The notes below the pieces were generated by a model. It was given only the letters and a program-made list of their open reading frames with translations. It was not told where the DNA came from and made no database searches. Positions 1-8,090 of a stretch of DNA of 64,000 nucleotides are shown here, piece by piece (the stretch's first letter is position 1; every line of letters begins with the position of its first letter). The position numbers were made by a program, and so were the translations under genes. This DNA is from Oscillospiraceae bacterium (GTDB taxonomy: Bacteria > Bacillota > Clostridia > Oscillospirales > Acutalibacteraceae): NCBI GenBank assembly GCA_902774035.1, contig CACYHA010000010.1, positions 1 through 64,000 of the forward strand. Direction: 5' to 3'.

Positions 1-95
1 TGGTAAACCCCGCCGGGTGTTTTTGTGTATCCCTCACATTTTTACACCATATCTTGTATCTCCTTTTGTTTTCTCTGCTGTGCGACTAAATGCAG

Positions 96-133
96 AAAAA
101 GGAAATGCTGCCCACGGTCCGCGTGCGCAGCAT
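96..133 (-). terminator. Likely terminator of the leftward phosphoesterase operon
   Basis: Read on the minus strand, ATGCTGC (127-133) pairs with GCAGCAT (105-111) and is followed by TTCC and a T-run. It lies 45 nt past the stop of the secreted metallophosphoesterase gene. Bases 1-95 hold no gene that I can support; the first 25 bases carry a CCCCGCC-type terminator-like string. Confidence 0.6.
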
Positions 134-177
134 CCTTTTCTGTCGGAAAAAGCCGACAAATGTCAACTGTTCGTTTC

Positions 178-1566
178 TCAGAAGATTTTGATCAAAAATT
201 CAAACGCTTTCTTCATCGCGTCAAACATGCGAAGGAAGAACGCGGCAAACGCACTTTTTCCGTCCTCGATCTTCACCTCGGTTTCGAGCACGTCGGACTG
301 AACGCCATAGGCCGTTTCAGCGCAAACGCTGACCGCATAGGTTCCGGCGGCAAGGTTGTCCAGTTCATATTCGATTACGGGCTGAGAAACAGCGCGGTAG
401 TAGGACGGCATGACCCATTCTCTTTTGACCGTGACGCCGTAACGATCCACGGCTTTCACACGATAGAGCACGACCGGCATGCCGTCGGTCGGCTGCGCGG
501 CCGGGATCTGCAAGGTGCAGGCGCCGAAAGAGGGCGCGGCGGTCAAAACAGCGTCGGCGGCGAAAACGGGCACAGACGAAGCGGCCTTTCGCTTTTCCGG
601 GGTATAGTCGCGGTTGGCGGGATCGGCAGGATTTCGCAAGGTGTATTCGCACAGGATCCGATCCGCCTCGATATCCAGTCCGCGCAGGCGCAAATCGTTT
701 TGCGCGTTCACTTCCACGATCCAGCAGGCAGCGGTGTCATACGCATCCGCGGGCCGGTATTTCCGCAGACCGTCGATCGTGAACTCCGCATAATAGAGTC
801 CGCCGGTGCCGATGGCGGTATATTCCTTCTGCCAGAGCGAGCGCGGATCGTTCAGCGGATAATGGGAGTGCCCGGAAAAATCCACCACCTGCGGATACTG
901 CTTCAGGATGCGGTTGAAGTAGGGCACGCTCCAGCGGTCATAGGACGAGCTGCCGTAGACCGTATTGAGATTGTGCTCGTGGTGCATCACAAACACCGGC
1001 TTGATCGGATCTTCGGCCACAGCGGCGTCGAGCTGCTTTTTCAGCCAGCGAAGCTGTCCGAGATCATAGTGCTCCAGCAGATCGCGCGAGACGGACAGGC
1101 CGATGAAGTGGAAGCCGCCGATCACCGCGTGAAAATCGGGCGTGTTTTCGGCAAGGGCGCTGTAGGTGTCCAGCATTTTGGTGCGCAGCATCCCCACGCC
1201 GTCGTGCATCTGGGCCACCACGCCCAAAAAGCGCGTGTCGCCGCGCAGCGCGCCTTTGATCGCGGCGGCGAAGCGGTCAAACTGCGCCGGCGTGCCGTCG
1301 TTTGTCAGATCGCCGCAGATCAGCAGGGCGTCGAGCTTTTGATAGTTCCCGTCGCTCCCGGCAAGGGCGTAGGCCTCGTCCATCATTTTGCCGATGCGCA
1401 GGAAGGTTCGGTCGTCATCCGTGCGGATATGCGTGTCGCTCGACGCGACAAACCGCAGCACGGGCACGAACGGTTCTTCCTTCGCGGCAGCGGCGCACAC
1501 AAAGGCGGAAAGCAGCAGGCAAAGGCTCAGCAGCAGTGCGAGCGTTCGTTTCACAGCGTTTTTCAT
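178..1566 (-). CDS. Secreted calcineurin-like metallophosphoesterase
   Basis: A 462-residue exported protein: residues 1-28 form a signal peptide (basic start, Leu-rich core, Ala-rich cleavage region). The metallophosphoesterase core shows the metal-binding motifs SDTH (about 43-46), GDLTND (about 85-90), HHEH (about 195) and GHSH (about 232). The usual GNHD block reads AQMHD (119-123), so the Asn metal ligand is replaced. A C-terminal beta-rich region follows, and the last ~25 residues are aromatic and amphipathic, like the tails of three other secreted proteins in this window. It is paralogous to the gene at 5392. It is the last gene of a leftward four-gene operon. A phosphomonoester or phosphodiester substrate outside the cell is inferred; the actual substrate is unknown. 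Confidence 0.85.
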   Translation of the reverse strand: MKNAVKRTLALLLSLCLLLSAFVCAAAAKEEPFVPVLRFVASSDTHIRTDDDRTFLRIGKMMDEAYALAGSDGNYQKLDALLICGDLTNDGTPAQFDRFAAAIKGALRGDTRFLGVVAQMHDGVGMLRTKMLDTYSALAENTPDFHAVIGGFHFIGLSVSRDLLEHYDLGQLRWLKKQLDAAVAEDPIKPVFVMHHEHNLNTVYGSSSYDRWSVPYFNRILKQYPQVVDFSGHSHYPLNDPRSLWQKEYTAIGTGGLYYAEFTIDGLRKYRPADAYDTAACWIVEVNAQNDLRLRGLDIEADRILCEYTLRNPADPANRDYTPEKRKAASSVPVFAADAVLTAAPSFGACTLQIPAAQPTDGMPVVLYRVKAVDRYGVTVKREWVMPSYYRAVSQPVIEYELDNLAAGTYAVSVCAETAYGVQSDVLETEVKIEDGKSAFAAFFLRMFDAMKKAFEFLIKIF

Positions 1567-1581
1567 AAGTGTTCTCCCTTC

Positions 1582-2370
1582 TTACAGTGCTTTCAGCAGC
1601 GGACCGGCTTTTGCGATCTCCGCGGCAAAATCATAGCACCGCGCCTCGATCGAACAGCGTTTGCAGCCGACAAAGGCCAGCGCGTCCACGAAGCCCCGGT
1701 AATCGAATTCGTTTTCTTCCAGCGGGAAGGTACGTTTTGCTTCAAGGTTCGGCGTTTCGGGGTTGGAGATGTGGCCGTGGACGATGCTGCCCTTCAGGCG
1801 GCGCAAATCGGCAAAGCCCTCTCCCGCGCCCCACATATGATAGACGTCGGCGAGCACGGAGATGTTCGGACAATCCGCCATCGCGGCAAGCGCGGCACCC
1901 TCATCGAGGGTGTGGATCATGCTGCACTCGCTGCGGCGCAGCGGCTCCACGGCGACCGTGATCCCATGGCGCGCGGCGATCGGCGAGACCACCTCGCGCA
2001 AAAAGGCGGCAAGCTGACGCAGGCCTTCGGCAAAGGGCACGTTCTCCGGCAGTCTTCTCGCGCCGCCGGAACCGAAAACGACTGTCTGCAGCCCCAGCTC
2101 CTTCCCGACGCGCATCCCGGTGTCGATATATTCGCGCATCTCTTCCCGGGCGAAGTCGGTGCCGATGATCGGCAGATCTCCCGGCAAAAAGCAATTCGCC
2201 GCCTCGCAGAGAATGTCGCTTTCCCGCAGCGCGGCGCGGTAATCGTTCAGCATGGCGTCGCCGCCGCGCACGAACTGCTGAAAACCGCATTCCACATAGT
2301 CGAAGCCCGCCTGCTTTGCAAGCGCGACCTGTTCGGGCAGGCCCATATAAAAACTCACACCGAATCTCAT
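1582..2370 (-). CDS. Sugar phosphate isomerase/epimerase-like TIM-barrel protein
   Basis: The 262-residue protein has the AP-endonuclease-2/xylose-isomerase-like TIM-barrel pattern: it starts MRFGVSFY, and carries candidate metal ligands in VAVEPL (Glu), DVYHMW (Asp/His), HGHISNP (His) and IEAR (Glu). The family isomerises or epimerises free or phosphorylated sugars, or acts on related polyols, in the cytosol. Its ATG overlaps the stop of the GH127-like gene by 4 nt (ATGA), so translation is probably coupled. The metallophosphoesterase gene follows after 15 nt. The specific sugar cannot be read from the sequence. Confidence 0.85.
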   Translation of the reverse strand: MRFGVSFYMGLPEQVALAKQAGFDYVECGFQQFVRGGDAMLNDYRAALRESDILCEAANCFLPGDLPIIGTDFAREEMREYIDTGMRVGKELGLQTVVFGSGGARRLPENVPFAEGLRQLAAFLREVVSPIAARHGITVAVEPLRRSECSMIHTLDEGAALAAMADCPNISVLADVYHMWGAGEGFADLRRLKGSIVHGHISNPETPNLEAKRTFPLEENEFDYRGFVDALAFVGCKRCSIEARCYDFAAEIAKAGPLLKAL

Positions 2371-4100
2371 GTCAGATCTCCTTTGCTTTCGCCGCCGGAG
2401 GGGACGGCGGTTTTTTGTTGGGTGGGGCCGTAGTTGACGGCGCCGGTATAGACCACGTCGTCCGGCGTGGGATAGACCTTCGGCACGCGCAGATCGCGCT
2501 GGTAAAGGCGCACATGCTCGCCGTGGGGCAGCAGATCGACCACGTCGCAGCCGCGCCAGAGCGCAGTGAATTCCCGGCCGCCGACCGTCTCTTTGACCTC
2601 TTTCGTCGTGATTTCAAAGCGCAGGGTGAACACATCCCCGGGCGCAAGCTCCAGAAACGCGGCGCCGTTTTGCTTTTTCGGCGTCACAGCCGCGCCGTTC
2701 AGGAAGAAGGCGGGCGCTTTGCCCATCCAGTCATACAGCCGGAACCCGGCCGCGCAGGGCTGCTTTGCCGTGAGATTCAGCTCGCCCCCGTTCGGAAGCA
2801 GCGACGTCAGACGCAGCGTGTCGGTTTCCCTGTTCAGCGGAATGTTGACCGTGTAAACGCCGTTTTCGTTCGTGACGGCGTTGTCCCAGACGAGCTTGAG
2901 CGCCGTGGGCGCCGTTCCGACGCAGCAGCCGGCGATGGAGCGAAAGCGCTGCAGGGAGATGCTGTTCGGCTCGCTGCCGCCGGTGAAGCCGCCGAGCATC
3001 CGCTTGTCGATGTCGCGGTAGGTGATGCCGTTCGCGTCGGGCTTCGTGTTGTCCACGGTGACATAGCCGGCATAGCGCACCTGATTTTCCATGAGCTGGT
3101 TGCGGGCAAACCGGTTCGCGTCGTCCCAATAGGACGGAAAGCCGTTTTTTGCAAGCTCCACGGCGCAGAAGATCATGTCGCGCACGCAGCAGGTCTCGCA
3201 GTGCTCCTCTTCCGGCGGATGCCACTGGGCATACTCCGGCACCCAACCGAAGGAGGACGAGAGGGAACGGATGTAGTCGTAGATCGCCCTGCCCTTCTGG
3301 AAATAGACTTCGTTCCCGGCCACGCGCGACAGACGCAGCAGACCGTAGGCGAACCAGGCCGCGGAATGCACGTGGCCGAAAAATTCCATTTTATAGTTGA
3401 AATAGCGCGACGGACCGAGGACGTCGTTCGCGAGACCCACGGCAAGATCGAGGGCGGTTTCGTCGTGCTTGAGCTCATAGCGGCGCACGAGAGCGGGCAG
3501 CATCAGCGCGTTGCGGATCGACTGCTCTCCCCTGCCGGTGTGCCTCGTCAGATCAAAGCCGCCGTCCTTGAGGTAAACGTCGTTGGGAAACTCATAGAGC
3601 GGCTCGGTCTCCGTGTAGTCGCCCGACCAGAACGTGCGCACCCTGCGCTCGATCACAAGGGAGCGCATCCCGCGGATCAGTTCGTCTGCGCGGCGCTCGG
3701 CCTCGGCGTCGTCGGGGTATTCCTCGGTGATGAGGTTCAGCGCGGGCAGGATGTAGCCCATCTCGTGAAAGGAGGCGTGGACGGTGTGGGTCCAGGGGTA
3801 GGGCTCGCAGAAGCGCAGACCGTGTTCGCCCCAGGAGCGCATCAGATGGCGGCGCAGGGATTGCTTGACGTCGTCGCCGTCCGCTGTGCCGAGCATTTTC
3901 ATCGCGCAGGTCAGACCCTCATACCACGAGCCGACCAGCTCCGCGTCGTCCACCCGGCAGTGGGCGGCCTCCGCGGGCTTTTTGTTCGGCAGCAGCAGCC
4001 AGTAGGGCAGATTGTCCTGCGCCGGGTCCACCATGTGGGTGATATAGTGATGCACGAGCCGCGCGCTCTGCAGCAGATCGAAGGATTCGTAGTTACGCAT
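2367..4100 (-). CDS. GH127-like glycoside hydrolase (beta-L-arabinofuranosidase family)
   Basis: The 577-residue protein has an alpha-helical barrel character and two Cys-rich motifs, EEHCETCC (about residues 297-304) and AGCCVG (about 389-394). They match the Glu plus three Cys zinc site of GH127/DUF1680 enzymes such as bifidobacterial HypBA1. The family uses a Cys nucleophile to remove L-arabinofuranose, though many members have other or unknown specificities. I chose ATG at 4100 rather than 4121: GAGGTG lies 10 nt before it, and it overlaps the upstream stop by 8 nt. No signal peptide, so it probably acts on imported oligosaccharides. The acceptor sugar is not predictable. Confidence 0.82.
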   Translation of the reverse strand: MRNYESFDLLQSARLVHHYITHMVDPAQDNLPYWLLLPNKKPAEAAHCRVDDAELVGSWYEGLTCAMKMLGTADGDDVKQSLRRHLMRSWGEHGLRFCEPYPWTHTVHASFHEMGYILPALNLITEEYPDDAEAERRADELIRGMRSLVIERRVRTFWSGDYTETEPLYEFPNDVYLKDGGFDLTRHTGRGEQSIRNALMLPALVRRYELKHDETALDLAVGLANDVLGPSRYFNYKMEFFGHVHSAAWFAYGLLRLSRVAGNEVYFQKGRAIYDYIRSLSSSFGWVPEYAQWHPPEEEHCETCCVRDMIFCAVELAKNGFPSYWDDANRFARNQLMENQVRYAGYVTVDNTKPDANGITYRDIDKRMLGGFTGGSEPNSISLQRFRSIAGCCVGTAPTALKLVWDNAVTNENGVYTVNIPLNRETDTLRLTSLLPNGGELNLTAKQPCAAGFRLYDWMGKAPAFFLNGAAVTPKKQNGAAFLELAPGDVFTLRFEITTKEVKETVGGREFTALWRGCDVVDLLPHGEHVRLYQRDLRVPKVYPTPDDVVYTGAVNYGPTQQKTAVPSGGESKGDLT

Positions 4101-5217
4101 CGACTTCAAACACCTCGGCATAGCGCACCTGTCCGTGGGAGAAGGTGCCGTCCGGCAGGATCTGCAGCTCTGTGTAGCCCTGCAGCCATTCGGACTCCGG
4201 CGCGCCGCGCTTGCCCATACCGTAGGCGCCGTAGCCGGAGGGTTCGATGTAGCTGAGGATCACGCTGTCATGCAGCACGCCGAAATTGTTCAGATGGTCG
4301 TGGCCGCAGAAGACCGCCTGGGTGACGCCTTCGTCCTTGATCGCCTTGAACAGGCCGTTGTCATACGCGGTGGAGCAGATGTCCTCGCGCTTTTCACCGT
4401 AAAGCGGCGTTTCGGACTCGATCGCCACGTCGTATTCGTGCAGCGGGATGTGCACGAGCAGGACGGATTTGCTGTCTTCGCCCCAGGTTTCCTTGAGCGC
4501 TTCGGCTTTGGCGCGGTACCATTCCACCTGGTTCTCATGCGCGCCGTCGTAGGCCGTGCGCTTGTCGAAGAGCGTCAGTTCGGCCTGCCGCTCCTCGCTG
4601 ATCTCGTCAAAGGTGTCCAGACAGAACACGGTCTGGATATGCGTCCCGTCGCTGTCGAGCAGATGGATCGCATAGTTGCAGTCGCCGTCCACGTCCGCCG
4701 GACCCGGACGCATGACGCAGTGGTCATAGGACGAGAAGATGTCGACCATCTCGGAGCGGGTGACGGAAAACTTGTTGTCGCCCTCGTGGTTGCCGAGCAC
4801 GCCGCCCCAGTAAACGTCGAGGTTTTCAAAGATCTGCGCGAGCTGGTGGGAGCGCTTTTCGTTCTTGCCGCTCGTCACATTGTCGCCGCCCAGCAGCACA
4901 AGATCGGGCTTTTCCTTCTGGATGCTCTTGACCATGCGGTCCACGGTCGTATAGGAGGTTTTGTTCTTGCCGTCCAGGTGCATATCGGTGAACATCAGCA
5001 CCTTGAACGCGCCGGGAACCGTTTTTTGCAGCGTCACGCTGTCCGGGCCGTCTTCGATCACGGAAACGGTCTGTCCCTCGGAATGGGCGGATTCGATCTC
5101 GTCAATCGGGTAGTTCAGCGGCATGGGCAGCTTTTTCAGCACGACGACCGCCGCAACGACCAGCACGACCAACACGAGCGCCGCGCAGCACAACAGGATG
5201 ATGTTCTTTTTTTTCAC
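4093..5217 (-). CDS. Membrane-anchored calcineurin-like metallophosphoesterase
   Basis: A protein of about 374 residues with one N-terminal membrane helix (about residues 5-27) and an extracytoplasmic metallophosphoesterase domain. Motifs present: TDMHLD, GGDNV, GNHEGD, HIPLHEY and GHDH, so the canonical metal site is intact. The start is taken as GTG at 5217, with AAGGAG 8 nt upstream; a longer frame opening at 5304 would run through the promoter. It is first in the leftward operon and overlaps the GH127-like gene by 8 nt. The closest relatives by motif pattern are the purple-acid-phosphatase/YkuE-type enzymes, as also for the gene at 10577. Substrate unknown. Confidence 0.85.
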   Translation of the reverse strand: MKKKNIILLCCAALVLVVLVVAAVVVLKKLPMPLNYPIDEIESAHSEGQTVSVIEDGPDSVTLQKTVPGAFKVLMFTDMHLDGKNKTSYTTVDRMVKSIQKEKPDLVLLGGDNVTSGKNEKRSHQLAQIFENLDVYWGGVLGNHEGDNKFSVTRSEMVDIFSSYDHCVMRPGPADVDGDCNYAIHLLDSDGTHIQTVFCLDTFDEISEERQAELTLFDKRTAYDGAHENQVEWYRAKAEALKETWGEDSKSVLLVHIPLHEYDVAIESETPLYGEKREDICSTAYDNGLFKAIKDEGVTQAVFCGHDHLNNFGVLHDSVILSYIEPSGYGAYGMGKRGAPESEWLQGYTELQILPDGTFSHGQVRYAEVFEVDA

Positions 5218-5272
5218 GGGGATCACTCCTTCACAGCGGCCGAATCGTTTGGCCTGCTTCTTTTCGGCTTTT

Positions 5273-5300
5273 ATTATAGCATATTTTAACAAAATTGCAA
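5273..5300 (-). promoter_or_regulatory. Sigma-A promoter of the leftward operon
   Basis: On the minus strand, TTGCAA (5295-5300), a 16-nt spacer and a perfect TATAAT (5273-5278). It lies 56 nt before the GTG start at 5217. Together with the promoter at 5330 it makes the divergent control region of the locus; no regulator gene adjoins it. Confidence 0.75.
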
Positions 5301-5329
5301 TCATTCCGCCAAAGTTTTTCGGCAGTTTC

Positions 5330-5357
5330 TTGACTTTCCGGGATTTCGTTATATAAT
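5330..5357 (+). promoter_or_regulatory. Sigma-A promoter of the rightward operon
   Basis: TTGACT (5330-5335), 16-nt spacer, TATAAT (5352-5357). It is 34 nt upstream of the ATG at 5392, which has GGGAGG as ribosome-binding site. The -35 boxes of the two divergent promoters are only about 30 nt apart, so one regulator could control both. Confidence 0.8.
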
Positions 5358-5391
5358 AGAAACAGAAAACTGTCCGACGGGAGGGAACCTG

Positions 5392-6615
5392 ATGGAAGAC
5401 CGTGCATTTTTACCGGTGCTGCGCTTCGCCGTGTGCTCGGATCTGCATATCAAAGAGGAAAACGACGAACACGTGCGGCGCCTTCGAACGCTGATGCGCA
5501 CTGTGTACGCCCTTGCGGCGCGGGACGAGACCTATAAGGATGTGGACGCCTTTCTGTTTGCCGGCGATCTGACGAACGGCGGAACACCGGCGCAGTTCCG
5601 GGCGTTTTGGGACGCCGTACAGGCCGAGCTGCAAAGCGGGACCAAAATCATCTCGGTCATCGCGAAGAACCACGACAACTGGGAAAAGGGACGCAACGGC
5701 GAAAAGACCGGCCTGCGGCATTACCGGGAGATCACCGGCCTTTCCGCCGACACGCACATCACGCTGGGCGGCCTGCACTTCATCGGCATCTCCACCTGCG
5801 AAAAGAAAGGCCGCTATTACAGCCGTAGGCAGAAGCGCCGGCTGAAAACTGCGCTGAAGCAGGCGGCAAAGGCGAACCCGAACGCGCCGATCTTCGTGAT
5901 GCAGCACGAGCATGTGCGCGAAACGGTCTACGGCAGCAGCAGCTTTGACGGCTGGGGCAACGCCTGGTTCAAAAGGATTTTTCAGCGGTTTCCGCAGATC
6001 GTGCATTTTTCCGGCCATTCCCACTATCCGCTGAACGATCCGCGCTCCGTGACGCAGATCGACTTCACCGCCGTCGGCACCGGTGCGCTGAGCTACGCGG
6101 AATTCACCGTCGGCAACGAGCGCACCGTGCACCCGGCGCAGTGCGAGACCATCGCGCAGGGCTGGGTCGTCGAGGTCGACGCGGCAAACCGCGTGCGCCT
6201 GCAGGGCTATGATTTCCTTTCCGGCGCGCTTTTGTGCAGCTATGTGATCGCGCCGCCCTTTGACAAGGCGCATTTCACCCTGAGCCCGGCCCTGCAGAAG
6301 GCGCGCAGCAGCGCCCCGCGCTTTTTTGAAAACGCGGCGCTTGCAATCAAAAGGAGCGAAAGCGGGCTGAATGTCACCGTTCCCGCCGCAAGCAGCACCG
6401 ACGGCTTCCCCGTGTTCCTCTACCGCGCCAAAGCGCTGGATCAAAACGGGAAAGCGCTTGCAGAAGCCTGGGTTCTGCATGAATCCTGGTTCCGAAGCGA
6501 AAAAACAGCCTACACGCTCACCCTGCCGCTGACCGAGGGCGCTGCAGCCGTCGCCGTCACGGCGGAGAACGCCTACGGCATGGCAAGTTCACCGCTCACG
6601 AAGGAGGTGCCCTGA
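5392..6615 (+). CDS. Cytosolic calcineurin-like metallophosphoesterase, paralogue of the gene at 178
   Basis: The 407-residue protein lacks a signal peptide and starts directly with the phosphoesterase core. Motifs: CSDLHI (about 15-20), GDLTNG, AKNHDN in place of GNHD (Asn, His and Asp kept), QHEH, GHSHYP. It aligns along its length with the secreted protein at 178 (shared LPVLRF/VPVLRF start, GTPAQF, YGSSS, GHSHYPLNDPRS), so the pair are paralogues at two cellular locations. It opens a five-gene rightward operon with a sugar transporter and a hydrolase. Dephosphorylation of imported sugar derivatives is inferred from this context only. Confidence 0.85.
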   Translation: MEDRAFLPVLRFAVCSDLHIKEENDEHVRRLRTLMRTVYALAARDETYKDVDAFLFAGDLTNGGTPAQFRAFWDAVQAELQSGTKIISVIAKNHDNWEKGRNGEKTGLRHYREITGLSADTHITLGGLHFIGISTCEKKGRYYSRRQKRRLKTALKQAAKANPNAPIFVMQHEHVRETVYGSSSFDGWGNAWFKRIFQRFPQIVHFSGHSHYPLNDPRSVTQIDFTAVGTGALSYAEFTVGNERTVHPAQCETIAQGWVVEVDAANRVRLQGYDFLSGALLCSYVIAPPFDKAHFTLSPALQKARSSAPRFFENAALAIKRSESGLNVTVPAASSTDGFPVFLYRAKALDQNGKALAEAWVLHESWFRSEKTAYTLTLPLTEGAAAVAVTAENAYGMASSPLTKEVP

Positions 6616-6616
6616 G

Positions 6617-8089
6617 ATGGGCAAGCTGAAAGAAAAATTCCTCGCGTTCAAAAACAACCCCGATTTCACGATGAAGGAGCAGCTCGGCTTTGCCTCCGGC
6701 TCCTTCGGCAACGCCATGGGGCAGGATTCCGTCGGCACCTACACCGACCAGTTCTTCCGCGACCACATGGGACTGGAAACAGCGCACACCCTGTCGCTGA
6801 AATCCGTGACGAAGGTCGTCAACATCTTCACCTCCCCCATTGTCGGCGCCTTGCTGGACAGCGGCAAGCCCGGGCAGAACCGCTCGGTCAAATTCATGGC
6901 CTTTTCCGCGATCCCGCTGACGATCGCGTCGGTCCTGCTGTTCACCGTGCCGCACGGCTCGCTGACCTTCCGCTTCCTTTGGACCTTTTTGCTGTATCTG
7001 CTTTTCCATGTGGCGGATACCTTCTATGACATCTCGCTGCTGACCATCTCCGCCCGCATGACGAAGGACACCGACGCGCGGCGCACGTTTTACACCGTGG
7101 CGTCCTTCGCGGCGACCCTCGGCTCCATGCTGCCCGGGTGGATCCTTCCGGTCGTGGTGGATCTGAACATCGCCAACGAAAAGAACGCCTATTTCGTTGT
7201 GGCGCTGACCTTCGGCATCCTCGGCCTGATCTCCATGCTCGTTCCGACGTTCACCCTGCGCGAAAAGGTCATCGTCCGGCAGGTCACGGAGAAGAAGACG
7301 GCGATCGACTTCAAGATGATCCTGCTCAACAAGCCGCTGCTGCTGCTCTCTCTCAGCCAGCTCATCGACTCCGTGCGCCAGGTGTGCTACAACGCCCTAC
7401 CCTTCTTCTATAAGCAGACGCTGAACGCCTTTTCCATGAAGTCCATCGTGGAGGTCTTCTCCGGCACCCTGTCCTACATCGGTTTGGCTTCGGTGCCGTT
7501 CATCGGCAAAAAGCTCTCCTCGCGCGACATGATCTCCTACGGCTACCTCTGGACGGGCATCTGCTACATCATTCTGATGCTGGTCGGCTACAGATCAAAG
7601 ATCCTTGTCGGCGTGCTGATCGCCCTCGCGGGCTTCCCCAACGGCGGCATGGGCGCGGCCAGACGGATCCTTCTGGCCGATTCCACCGACTACATGGAAT
7701 GGAAGAGCTTCAAAAAATTCGGCGTGGCCGTGCGCAACGAAGGCATGGTCTTCTCCTTCAGCAACATGGTGAACTCCATGTCGCAGCTCTGGAAGGACCT
7801 GATGATCGACATCGGCCTGCGCATCATCGGCTACAAGAGCGCCGAAGTCGTGGACGGCAAAAGCGTGGAGGTCCAACAGACGCCCCAGACCCTCAAAGGC
7901 ATTTTCTGGCTCGTGGTCGTGCCCGGCATCCTCGGCAACATTCTGCCCGGCATCATCATGCGCTTTGACGATTACACCGGCAAGAAGAAAGAAGCGATTT
8001 TGAAAGAACTGCAGGAGATCCGCGCCGCGGCAGCCGCAGAAGACGCTGCGCAGACGACGGAACCGGCAGAAGAAAAGGTGGAATCCTGA
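6617..8089 (+). CDS. GPH-family (MFS) sugar:cation symporter
   Basis: A 490-residue polytopic membrane protein with about 12 hydrophobic segments, a soluble N-terminus and an acidic C-terminal tail rich in Ala and Glu. Length and layout fit the glycoside-pentoside-hexuronide (GPH/MFS_2) symporters, including a DMRRT-like segment (DARRTFYT) after helix 4. It begins 1 nt after the upstream stop, with AAGGAGGTG as ribosome-binding site, and sits between a phosphoesterase and a GH63-like hydrolase. It is the only transporter in the locus and so the likely importer of the locus substrate. Confidence 0.85.
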   Translation: MGKLKEKFLAFKNNPDFTMKEQLGFASGSFGNAMGQDSVGTYTDQFFRDHMGLETAHTLSLKSVTKVVNIFTSPIVGALLDSGKPGQNRSVKFMAFSAIPLTIASVLLFTVPHGSLTFRFLWTFLLYLLFHVADTFYDISLLTISARMTKDTDARRTFYTVASFAATLGSMLPGWILPVVVDLNIANEKNAYFVVALTFGILGLISMLVPTFTLREKVIVRQVTEKKTAIDFKMILLNKPLLLLSLSQLIDSVRQVCYNALPFFYKQTLNAFSMKSIVEVFSGTLSYIGLASVPFIGKKLSSRDMISYGYLWTGICYIILMLVGYRSKILVGVLIALAGFPNGGMGAARRILLADSTDYMEWKSFKKFGVAVRNEGMVFSFSNMVNSMSQLWKDLMIDIGLRIIGYKSAEVVDGKSVEVQQTPQTLKGIFWLVVVPGILGNILPGIIMRFDDYTGKKKEAILKELQEIRAAAAAEDAAQTTEPAEEKVES

Positions 8090-8090
8090 T

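Noticed and set aside
25..2433. An 802-codon plus-strand open frame
   Set aside because: It is antisense to the phosphoesterase and isomerase genes, which have clear motifs, coupled starts and a promoter.
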